Source of the DNA: Firmicutes bacterium HGW-Firmicutes-19 | Lineage (GTDB): Bacteria > Bacillota_I > Bacilli_A > Erysipelotrichales > Erysipelotrichaceae | DNA: 42,585 nt | Direction: 5' to 3' | Assembly (NCBI GenBank): GCA_002841515.1 | Contig: PGZW01000002.1 | Span: forward strand, 1 to 42,585 | Part shown: piece after piece, positions 34,802 through 42,585 of the stretch | How the letters are laid out: each line of letters opens with the position of its first letter | Position numbering within the stretch: position 1 is the first letter of the stretch | Position numbers and translations under genes: made by a program | Notes under the pieces: model-generated | What the model was told of the DNA's origin: nothing | The model's input: the letters and a program-made list of their open reading frames with translations, nothing else | Database searches by the model: none

Positions 34802-35866
34802 TTTCCTTTACCCAGTCAACCATTTTATCCAATGCATCCGGCAAACCCAGTGTTTTTGCGGCAGTTGACATCGTTAAGCGCAGTTGATCATTATTCAAAA
34901 TCTCATTTGCCGTTTCTAGCAGTAGTAGATCCGTCAAATCTTTTTCTTCGATACAAACACTGGCACCTTTTTCCGAAAGGGCCCTGGCATTATGCAACTG
35001 ATGATTATTAGGTACAAATGGGGATGGTATGATGATTGATGCAACACCTTTTGCCAGCATCTCGGCAGCAGAGGTTGCTCCCCCTCTTGCAATCAGTAAA
35101 TCGATTTTTGATAACAATTTGATTTGATCAACAAAATCAGTAACAATGACATTATTGGGCACATTCAGATTTTCAATAAACTCGAGGTAATGTTTGCGCC
35201 CTGTGGCGATGATGAACTGATGAGGACTCGATGATGCATTAAGTACAAATTTCTTCAATACTTCATTGACACTCTCAGAGCCTTGTGAACCCATCACGAT
35301 CAATGCTGTTTTCTTATTAGCATCCAGTCCCATTGACTCGATTAATTCCCCTTGTGAAACAGTCAAATGCGCAACGGTAGCTCTGGGATTACCGATCAGC
35401 CGCACATCGTGATGCTTAAATTGTGTTAGTGACTGCGGATAACTTACCGCGATCCCATCCACAAAACGGCTTAAAAAAATATTTGCTTTGCCGGCAACAG
35501 CATTCTGCTCGTGAATAAGTACGTTGATTTTATATAGTTTCGCAGCGATCACGACCGGCACGGTCACATAACCGCCAAAGGCAACAACGATATCCGGACG
35601 TTGTTTTTGTATGATCTTTGCTGCTGAGTGAATGGCCTTGAACTGACCCAACAGGATATTGACCTTATTGATCAGATTTCCTCTGTACCCCTTATTCTCA
35701 ATTTGAAAAAAAGGATATCCGGCCTTCGGTACTTCTAAAGCCTCCATTTTATCCTTATTACCGATAAAAAAGACATCCATTGATGCCGCTTTACATGCAT
35801 CCGCCAATGCGATTGCCGGAAATATGTGTCCGCCGGTACCCCCTGCTGTCATACAAACTTTCATAT
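34794..35866 (-). CDS. murG: Undecaprenyldiphospho-muramoylpentapeptide beta-N-acetylglucosaminyltransferase
   Basis: MKVCMTAGGTGGHIFPAIALADAC; VAFGGYVTVPVVIAAKLYKINVLIHEQNAVAGKANIFL; IARGGATSAAEMLAKGVASIIIPSPF. Confidence 0.96.
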
Positions 35867-35942
35867 TCAAACCTCCGATTGTATTATAGCACAATTATTT
35901 TCGCACTTTTGTGATAAAATTGTGTTAACAGTGAGGTCACTT

Positions 35943-36602
35943 ATGGAAATACGGTGTTTGATCCTTGATCACGACGATACCGTCGTACAAAGCAGCAAAA
36001 CGATTCACTACCCCGCTTTTTTGGAAACGATGAGCATTTTGCGTCCGCAAATAACTCCACCGACCTTCAGCGAATATACTTCTTACTGCTTTGACCCCGG
36101 ATTCATCAACATGTGTACAGACATTTATCACTTCGACTCAACCGAACTCAAGATAGAATATGCAATATGGAAAAAACACACATTTTCCAGCATTCCGGCA
36201 CTATATCCTCATATCGATGAGTTGATACGTCAATTCAAAAAAGAAGATGGTATCATCGCGGTCGTTTCTCACTCGGAGAGCAAGGAAATCCGGCGTGATT
36301 ATTTGCATCACTTCGGTTTTGAACCGGATATCATATTCGGTTGGGATCAACCCGATCATTTGCGAAAACCGCAAGCTGGTCCATGTGAGCATATTTTACA
36401 AAAATTCAGGCTTTTGCCTGCTCAGTGTCTGATGGTCGATGATATGAAACTCGGACTGATCATGTCGAAACAAGTGGATATACCTTTTGCCGCGGCGGGA
36501 TGGTCGATCGAGAGCGAACATATTCAAACATACTTTCGATCAGAAGCGGATTACTATTTTGAAACCATCCGTCAACTGCATGATTTTGTATTTGAAAAAT
36601 AG
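35943..36602 (+). CDS. HAD-superfamily hydrolase
   Basis: MEIRCLILDHDDTVVQSSKTIHYPAF (DxDxT), IIAVVSHSESKEIRRDYL, CLMVDDMKLGLIMSKQVDIPFAAAGW. Likely ATG 35943, not 35826. Confidence 0.85.
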   Translation: MEIRCLILDHDDTVVQSSKTIHYPAFLETMSILRPQITPPTFSEYTSYCFDPGFINMCTDIYHFDSTELKIEYAIWKKHTFSSIPALYPHIDELIRQFKKEDGIIAVVSHSESKEIRRDYLHHFGFEPDIIFGWDQPDHLRKPQAGPCEHILQKFRLLPAQCLMVDDMKLGLIMSKQVDIPFAAAGWSIESEHIQTYFRSEADYYFETIRQLHDFVFEK

Positions 36603-36618
36603 CGCGAAAGCGCTATTT
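36597..36618. terminator. Bidirectional terminator containing the stop codons of both convergent genes
   Basis: Perfect AAATAGCGC-GAAA-GCGCTATTT; + TAG 36600-36602 and - TAG 36615-36613 symmetrically placed. Confidence 0.75.
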
Positions 36619-38250
36619 GTTTGTATAAGAACTCAAATACTCGTGATAGAAGTAATAACCTCCGGCTGCATTGTATACATCGAAACCGTTTTGGCGTAAA
36701 ATCTGCTCAGCCAAGTAACCGCGCAGTCCGACGGCACAGTAAATGATGTACGTCTGATTTTTATCAAGTTCATTCATCCGTGCCCTGAGTTGAGGCAAAG
36801 GTATATAAACGGAGTTCGCCATCGCTCCTTCAAATACTTCATCTTCATCACGCACATCCAGTTTAACGGCTTGCGAATGCATCAGTTGCATCGGCAATAT
36901 TTGTCTGGTTTTACCGATAAGTACGTTTTCAGCAACATAGCCCGCCATATTGACAGGATCTTTCGCTGAACCAAACGGCGGTGCATAGGCTAATTCAAAG
37001 TCTTGCAAATCCGTCACTTTCATCCCGTAGCGGATGGCAATGGCTAATGTATCGATGCGTTTGTCTACCCCCTCTGAACCAATAATCTGAGCTCCAAGCA
37101 ATTTCCCTTCATCGGGGGTAAAGTAGCATTTGATGATCAGACGCTCTGCTCCGGGATAATAGGTTGCATGGTGATAATTTACTGAAACTGAGGTCAGATA
37201 AGGACGATTTTGCATTTGCAAAGAACGCTCGTTTTCACCGGTGACCGCAACGACTTTATCAAATACCTGAGCGATGGCTGTCCCCTGCGAGCCTTTATAG
37301 AAAGAACTTTTGCCGGCAATGGCATCCGCAACGATGCGCGCCTGTTTATTGGCCGGTGATGCAAGAGGAATAATCATGGAGGCATTGGATACGATGTGTC
37401 TGACGGCAGCAGCGTCTCCCAAAGCATAGACATGATCGATGTTGGTCTTTCCTTGCGAATCGGTCAGAATTTCTTTTCTTGGTCCCAATGCAATGCCACT
37501 GTCGGCCAGAAACGCTGTTTCCGGGGATACCCCGATGCTAAGCAACACCAAATCCGCAGCGATTTGTTCTCCGGTGTGAAGTACGACGTTATACTGGTTG
37601 AATGCGACTGCTTTGCTGTTTAAATATAAACCTACGCCGTGTTCGCGGATTTGATTGTGCAAGATCGATGCCATATCATCATCAAGAGTGTTGACGACAT
37701 GGGACGCTGCTTCGACGATCGTCGTCATGATGTTGAGTCTATGAAGGTTTTCCGCCATTTCCAGACCGATGTACCCGCCCCCGATGACAACCGCTTTTTT
37801 GACACGATTTTTCTTTATGAAGTTTTTGATATTGAGGGTATCCCGGACATTTCTTAAAGTGAAGATGTGTGGCAAGTCGATTCCGGGCAACGGAAACACC
37901 ATCGGCTTTGCGCCGGGAGATAAAACGAGGACATCGTAATTTTCTATGGTTTCTTGACCGTTTACAACGTTTCTGACGTGTAATTGCTTGTTTTGAGTAT
38001 CAACGCTCACTATTTCGTTAAAAACGCGTACATCCACGTTAAAACGATCATGGAAGCCTTCGGGTGTCTGAAGATAAAGTTCTTCTTCATCCGTTATGAC
38101 ATCACCAATGTAGTATGGCAGCCCGCAATTGGCATAGGAAATGTGTTCACCTTTCTCAAACATGATAATCGTGTGATTTTCATCATGACGGCGTAAACGC
38201 GCAGCAACCCCGGCTCCGCCGGCAACTCCGCCGACAATGCATATTTTCAT
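36613..38250 (-). CDS. CoA-disulfide reductase/FAD-dependent NAD(P)H oxidoreductase with C-terminal rhodanese domain
   Basis: 545 aa; GGVAGGAGVAARLRRHDE, ISYANCGLPYYIGD (redox Cys), GGGYIGLEMAENL, YALGDAAAV; C-terminal YIIYCAVGLRGYLAEQIL rhodanese loop. Confidence 0.93.
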   Translation of the reverse strand: MKICIVGGVAGGAGVAARLRRHDENHTIIMFEKGEHISYANCGLPYYIGDVITDEEELYLQTPEGFHDRFNVDVRVFNEIVSVDTQNKQLHVRNVVNGQETIENYDVLVLSPGAKPMVFPLPGIDLPHIFTLRNVRDTLNIKNFIKKNRVKKAVVIGGGYIGLEMAENLHRLNIMTTIVEAASHVVNTLDDDMASILHNQIREHGVGLYLNSKAVAFNQYNVVLHTGEQIAADLVLLSIGVSPETAFLADSGIALGPRKEILTDSQGKTNIDHVYALGDAAAVRHIVSNASMIIPLASPANKQARIVADAIAGKSSFYKGSQGTAIAQVFDKVVAVTGENERSLQMQNRPYLTSVSVNYHHATYYPGAERLIIKCYFTPDEGKLLGAQIIGSEGVDKRIDTLAIAIRYGMKVTDLQDFELAYAPPFGSAKDPVNMAGYVAENVLIGKTRQILPMQLMHSQAVKLDVRDEDEVFEGAMANSVYIPLPQLRARMNELDKNQTYIIYCAVGLRGYLAEQILRQNGFDVYNAAGGYYFYHEYLSSYTNK

Positions 38251-38631
38251 TTACTCGCTCTCCGTTTCATACGGCCAATCAATGATACCGCCCATATCGA
38301 ATATATTTCTATATCCCAAACCAATCAAAATATCAGCAGCGTCTTTACTGCGGTTGCCGCTGCGACAGTAGATGATGATTTTAGCATCTTTATCCGTCAA
38401 TAATGAAGCAGCTTGTGCTTTTAATGTATCCAGTGGTATCAGCAGCGATCCCGGAATGCGGATTTCCTTGTTTTCCCCAATTGTTCTTACATCAAGCAAG
38501 ATGACAGATGAATCACTTTGAAGCATTTCTCTGCCCTGCTTCGCCGTGATTTTCTTGTAAGAGGAAGCCGAGCAGCCTGCTAACAGCAAAAACAGCACAC
38601 TTATCAGAATCAAACTTTTTTTAATCATCAT
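38251..38631 (-). CDS. Rhodanese-like lipoprotein
   Basis: MIKKSLILISVLFLLLAGCSAS lipobox; VILLDVRTIGENKEIRIPGSLLIPLD; IIYCRSGNRSKDAADIL active-site Cys loop. Confidence 0.92.
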   Translation of the reverse strand: MMIKKSLILISVLFLLLAGCSASSYKKITAKQGREMLQSDSSVILLDVRTIGENKEIRIPGSLLIPLDTLKAQAASLLTDKDAKIIIYCRSGNRSKDAADILIGLGYRNIFDMGGIIDWPYETESE

Positions 38632-38954
38632 CTTGTGATACCATAAGACCAAGAAGCAATCCCGCCGATATCATGAATATCTGTATAACCCAAGTGCTTA
38701 AGAATGCGCATGGCAGCAGCGCTGCGTGATCCGCTGTAGCAGATAACAAACAGCTTCTTATTTTTATCCGGAACTTTCTTTAAAATGAGTGTTTCGAGTT
38801 GATCCAAAGGTACATTGATGCTCTTTGCGATTTTCCCCTCTCTGAATTCTTCCGGTGTACGGACATCGATAACCAGTATCGATGGATCCGATTTCAACAG
38901 TTGGCTTGCTTCAGCCTGATTGAGACGATTGCTACCCTTTAAAAAATTAAACAT
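38628..38954 (-). CDS. Rhodanese-domain protein
   Basis: MFNFLKGSNRLNQAEASQLLKSDPSILVIDVRTPEEFREGKIAKSINVPLDQL...FVICYSGSRSAAAMRIL; likely start 38954; ATGA overlap with the lipoprotein gene. Confidence 0.93.
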   Translation of the reverse strand: MFNFLKGSNRLNQAEASQLLKSDPSILVIDVRTPEEFREGKIAKSINVPLDQLETLILKKVPDKNKKLFVICYSGSRSAAAMRILKHLGYTDIHDIGGIASWSYGITR

Positions 38955-38987
38955 GTTATTCCCTCTTTCTGAAAGGAGTTTTATGGC

Positions 38988-39671
38988 ATGAAAACTCACG
39001 AAAACCTGGTGTCTACGTATTTTCCGATCACCGCCAACTGCAGCGGCGAACATAACCAATTGATCCGCAACACGGCATTGATCAAAAGGTTTCGTAAAGA
39101 TGAGACGATTTTGCATGGCGGCAAAGCCTGTTCCGGTTTAGTGGCCATCGTTAACGGCCAACTCAGGGCATATATACAATCCCCTGCCGGTAAACAAGTC
39201 ACCTTATATCGTCTGTACAATTATGACGTTTGTGTGATGAGCGCTTCCTGTCTGATCAAAAACATGCAGTTTGATATTCATTTGACGGCACAAAGTGATA
39301 CGACCGTTCTAATCATACCCACAGCGACCATCGAGCTGATCAATCCGGTCAATCCGATGTTTCGGCAGTATACACTCGATCTTCTGGCACAGCGGTTTTC
39401 CGATGTGATGTGGACGATGGAACAAATAGCATTTTCACCGATGCCGGCACGGATCGCGCGCTTTATTGCGGATGTAGCCAACCAAAATGACGAACATTCA
39501 GCATTGTTGACCCATGATGCCATCGCTAAAGAGTTGGGAAGTGCACGTGAAGTCATTACCCGGATTCTGAAATACCTTCAAAGTGAAGAAATCATAAAAC
39601 TTAGCCGTGGTAAAATCACGATCACTGATTTACGCCGACTGGAAGAGTTAGCCAATCAATTATCGGACTAA
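38988..39671 (+). CDS. Crp/Fnr-family transcriptional regulator
   Basis: 227 aa; cNMP-fold N-terminus (GGKACSGLVAIVNGQLRAYIQSPAGKQVTLYRLYNYDVCVMSASCLI); HTH LLTHDAIAKELGSAREVITRILKYLQSEEIIKLSRGKITITD. Confidence 0.92.
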   Translation: MKTHENLVSTYFPITANCSGEHNQLIRNTALIKRFRKDETILHGGKACSGLVAIVNGQLRAYIQSPAGKQVTLYRLYNYDVCVMSASCLIKNMQFDIHLTAQSDTTVLIIPTATIELINPVNPMFRQYTLDLLAQRFSDVMWTMEQIAFSPMPARIARFIADVANQNDEHSALLTHDAIAKELGSAREVITRILKYLQSEEIIKLSRGKITITDLRRLEELANQLSD

Positions 39672-39968
39672 ATCCAGCAGGATTTGCTTATTGGCAAAGC
39701 CTACACGACGCTTATATTCTTGTCCGCCTTTAAAAGCAATGATCGTCGGTATACTATTAACTCCGAATTGTTGAGCCAAAGCAGGATATGCATCGACATC
39801 CAGTTTTGCGATTTTTATTTCGTTTTGCTGGTAAGCGATTTCCTCTAGAACCGGTGAAACCATTTTGCAGGGGCCGCACCAGTCCGCATAAAAATCGACG
39901 ATGACCGGCCGGTCGCTTTGCAACACTTCTTGAATAAAGTTATCTTCATTGATTTTGATAATTTTCAT
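39660..39968 (-). CDS. trxA: Thioredoxin
   Basis: 102 aa; PVIVDFYADWCGPCKMVSPVLEEIA; FGVNSIPTIIAFKGGQEYKRRVGF. Confidence 0.96.
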   Translation of the reverse strand: MKIIKINEDNFIQEVLQSDRPVIVDFYADWCGPCKMVSPVLEEIAYQQNEIKIAKLDVDAYPALAQQFGVNSIPTIIAFKGGQEYKRRVGFANKQILLDLVR

Positions 39969-40002
39969 ATATTCCTCCTTGACTACCTAAGTCTACACAA
40001 TC

Positions 40003-40047
40003 AAAAAGCAGGCGTCTGTGACAATGTCACATAATCGCCTGCTTTTT
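40003..40047. terminator. Long nested-palindrome terminator between ruvB and trxA
   Basis: AAAAAGCAGGCG-tc-TGTGACA-A-TGTCACA-taat-CGCCTGCTTTTT. Confidence 0.85.
40017..40031. promoter_or_regulatory. Crp/Fnr-like palindrome upstream of trxA, nested in the terminator
   Basis: TGTGACAATGTCACA, perfect 7+1+7 inverted repeat. Confidence 0.4.
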
Positions 40048-41051
40048 TACATTTCAAATAGCGGTTGGTTGTAGGAAAGCTTCAAATGCTCATACGCTTT
40101 CGAAGTCGCGACCCGCCCGCGAGCCGTGCGGTTAATGAATCCGATCTGAATAAGATAGGGTTCATACACATCTTCCAGTGTCATCGGCTCTTCTGAGATA
40201 CTGCTTGCTAAAGCATCGAGTCCGACCGGGCCGCCTTTAAATCGTTCGATGATTCCTCTGAGATAGCGGATATCCACTTCATCAAGACCCAAAGCATCGA
40301 CTCTTAAGCGATCCAAAGCCATCCTTGTGACTTCAAGGTTGATCTTGTTATCATTATATACTTGAGCAAAGTCACGAATCCGGCGAAACAACCGATTGGC
40401 GATACGTGGTGTCCCTCTTGAACGCATGGCAATTTCGACGATGGCATCTTCACTTATGTCTGTTTCCAAAACACGCGAGGTGCGGGAAACGATTTGTGCA
40501 AGTTCCTCATTGGAGTAGTATTCAAGTTTCGAAACAATACCGAAGCGATCGCGCAGCGGAGCAGTCAAATCACCGGCACGGGTCGTAGCACCGACCAGTG
40601 TAAATGGCGGAAGCTCCAACCGTATCGAACGAGTCGAAGCATCTTTTCCGACAACGATGTCAATACAGTAATCTTCCATGGCCGGATACAAAACTTCTTC
40701 GACGGCTTTGGGCAAACGGTGGATTTCGTCGATAAACAAAACATCCCCTGCCTCAAGACCGCTCAAAATAGCCGCAAGGTCACCCCCGCGTTCAATGCTT
40801 GGACCACTGGTGATTCTTATATTTGTGCTCATCTCATGAGATAAAATGTGTGCCAGTGTCGTTTTCCCCAATCCCGGTGGACCATAGAGAAGCACATGAT
40901 CGAGTGCTTCATTGCGGCCCTTCGCCGCATGTATAAAAACCCGTAAATTATCTTTCAGGGAAGTTTGTCCGACATATTCATTTAAACTGTATGGGCGAAG
41001 CGTTGCTTCTTCATCCGCAACATGGATGTCACTGCTTAAAATCCGATCCAT
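40047..41051 (-). CDS. ruvB: Holliday junction branch migration helicase RuvB
   Basis: [82 protein letters not shown]. Confidence 0.98.
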   Translation of the reverse strand: MDRILSSDIHVADEEATLRPYSLNEYVGQTSLKDNLRVFIHAAKGRNEALDHVLLYGPPGLGKTTLAHILSHEMSTNIRITSGPSIERGGDLAAILSGLEAGDVLFIDEIHRLPKAVEEVLYPAMEDYCIDIVVGKDASTRSIRLELPPFTLVGATTRAGDLTAPLRDRFGIVSKLEYYSNEELAQIVSRTSRVLETDISEDAIVEIAMRSRGTPRIANRLFRRIRDFAQVYNDNKINLEVTRMALDRLRVDALGLDEVDIRYLRGIIERFKGGPVGLDALASSISEEPMTLEDVYEPYLIQIGFINRTARGRVATSKAYEHLKLSYNQPLFEM

Positions 41052-41632
41052 CAGATGCCTCCTTTGCGTTTGAGCAGAAATTGCAATCCGGCTTTGATGA
41101 GTTCATCGACACTCGTCAGATTCAACGATATCAGATACTTCTCAATGCCTGCCAATTCTGAGGCTTTATATCCCAGCGATCGTAAGGCCGCTACTGCATC
41201 CACGATCTCGACGGAAGCCTTACTATCTTTCTTCTCGCTCTCAACCAGTTTCCCCTTCAAATCAAGTACGATCTGAGATGCAGTTTTCGCACCGATACCA
41301 GGCATGGTTTTTAAAAATGTCACGTCACCGGACTCGATGGCCGCGATGATTTTGATAAACGAAGATGCTGTCATCATGTTGAGGGCGGTTTTAGGACCTA
41401 AACCTTTGACCGATAAAAGCTGTTCAAACAAACGCAGTTCATCCATAGACAAAAATCCGTAAAGACTGATTTCATCTTCGCGGATGTGCTGATAAGTATA
41501 AAGTAGTACTTCTGAGTTTAAACTCAGCACTTCGGGACGGGGAAAACCGATCCGGTACCCTACGCCCTGCGTATCTAAAATTACCCAATCCAGGCCAAAG
41601 GCATGAACTTTTCCTCTTATAAATGCGATCAT
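41051..41632 (-). CDS. ruvA: Holliday junction DNA-binding protein RuvA
   Basis: [62 protein letters not shown]. Confidence 0.96.
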   Translation of the reverse strand: MIAFIRGKVHAFGLDWVILDTQGVGYRIGFPRPEVLSLNSEVLLYTYQHIREDEISLYGFLSMDELRLFEQLLSVKGLGPKTALNMMTASSFIKIIAAIESGDVTFLKTMPGIGAKTASQIVLDLKGKLVESEKKDSKASVEIVDAVAALRSLGYKASELAGIEKYLISLNLTSVDELIKAGLQFLLKRKGGI

Positions 41633-41670
41633 TTTATCACCGTTCTCATTATAGCATACTCAATGCAAAA

Positions 41671-41693
41671 AAAAGATATCCCGAAAGATATCT
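41671..41693 (-). terminator. Intrinsic terminator of obg, overlapping its stop codon
   Basis: Minus strand AGATATC-tttcgg-GATATCT followed by TTTTTTT. Confidence 0.82.
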
Positions 41694-42585
41694 AATCTAC
41701 ATAAACAAAGGTAATATCCATCAAAGCAATAATGTCCCCATCCTTCGCGCCGGCTTTGCGTAAAGCGTCATCGACACCCCACATACGAAGTACCTTCGAA
41801 AAGCGGATAAGTTCTTCTTCTGTATTGAGATTGGTTTGAAGATAGCGCTTTTCAATGGCATCGCCATACAAGCGCCACTGATGATCACCCACACGTTCGA
41901 TTTCAAATATTGGGCGTTCGGCTTCAAACTTATACATGACCCGATCAATATCCGGTTCTGATAATGAAAATATCGGAGTGACTTCCAGCAAATCAGCAAC
42001 TCTGTACAAAATTGCGTCCAAACCTTCACGAATCAAAGTGATTGCTTCAAAAACTTCGACTTCCGGGTAAGTTTCCTTAAATCTTTTCAGATTGACTTGA
42101 GCATTGTCCAAATCCATTTTGTTGGCAACAACGACTTGCGGACGCTCGAGCAGACGATACTGATACTGTCCCAGTTCATCATTGATAATGCGATAATCTT
42201 CCACAGGATCACGACCGTCTTGGGCTCCCATGTCAACGACATGGATGATGACGCGGCAGCGCTCGATATGACGTAAAAACTGATGACCTAAGCCTTTGCC
42301 TTGATGTGCACCTTCAATCAATCCCGGCAAGTCAGCCAGTACAAAGGAACGGCCGTCATTGATGCCGACAACGCCCAGATTGGGAACGATAGTCGTAAAA
42401 TGATAATCGGCAATTTCCGGTCGGGCGGAAGTGACTACGGATAAGAATGTTGATTTACCTACAGATGGAAATCCGACAAGACCGGCATCGGCAAGCAACT
42501 TGAGTTCAACCTGAATTTCTTTTTCCTCGCCCGGCTCCCCTTTTTCACAGAAATCAGGAGCAGGATTGCGGCTGGTGGCGAAACG
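41692..42585 (-). CDS. obgE: GTPase Obg (CgtA), C-terminal part; 5' end beyond the right window edge
   Basis: LADAGLVGFPSVGKSTFLSVVTSARPEIADYHFTTIVPNLGVVGI, DLPGLIEGAHQGKGLGHQFLRHIERC, VANKMDLDNA; Obg C-terminal domain. Confidence 0.96.
   Translation of the reverse strand, partial: RFATSRNPAPDFCEKGEPGEEKEIQVELKLLADAGLVGFPSVGKSTFLSVVTSARPEIADYHFTTIVPNLGVVGINDGRSFVLADLPGLIEGAHQGKGLGHQFLRHIERCRVIIHVVDMGAQDGRDPVEDYRIINDELGQYQYRLLERPQVVVANKMDLDNAQVNLKRFKETYPEVEVFEAITLIREGLDAILYRVADLLEVTPIFSLSEPDIDRVMYKFEAERPIFEIERVGDHQWRLYGDAIEKRYLQTNLNTEEELIRFSKVLRMWGVDDALRKAGAKDGDIIALMDITFVYVD

Noticed and set aside
38955-39116. N-terminal extension of the rhodanese ORF to 39116
   Set aside because: Would be antisense to the Crp/Fnr N-terminus; the Met at 38954 has its own Shine-Dalgarno and gives a standard rhodanese length.
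1-42585. Prophage, transposon, integron or defence island
   Set aside because: No transposase, integrase, recombinase, phage structural, restriction-modification or Cas genes found in the ORFs read.

Overview
This 42.6 kb window is a gene-dense, mostly minus-strand chromosomal segment of a Bacillota-like bacterium. The assignment rests on PolC, NusA/YlxR/YlxQ/InfB/RbfA, FakA/YloU, RecG/PlsX/Rnc and DivIB/MurB/MurG; exact taxonomy is not determinable here. I see no rRNA, tRNA, CRISPR array, transposase or prophage. Most of the content is housekeeping: isoprenoid/Xse/NusB, RibF/TruB, the rimP-nusA-infB-rbfA operon, polC, a murG-to-nfnB run, ruvAB and obg. The most notable non-routine signals are: (1) two polar amino-acid ABC transporters under different RNA control, one with a T-box leader whose probable specifier is CGU (Arg) plus an upstream ARG-box-like site, the other with a lysine riboswitch in which P1-P5 can all be traced; (2) a reactive-sulfur/redox module (CoA-disulfide reductase-rhodanese, two more rhodaneses, a Crp/Fnr regulator, thioredoxin) with a perfect TGTGACA-A-TGTCACA palindrome nested in the terminator hairpin upstream of trxA; (3) a small envelope/stress island with an LPNTS-anchored DUF3494 protein and an orphan Phd/YefM-like antitoxin; (4) galM-galK-nfnAB downstream of plsX-rnc with near-zero spacing; (5) NusA with a long disordered tail containing EKPV repeats, and a leader hairpin at the 5' end of its operon; (6) a recurrent architecture in which stop codons lie inside intrinsic-terminator hairpins. 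I found no single clearly new defence or mobile system. All assignments come from reading the sequence, with no database search.
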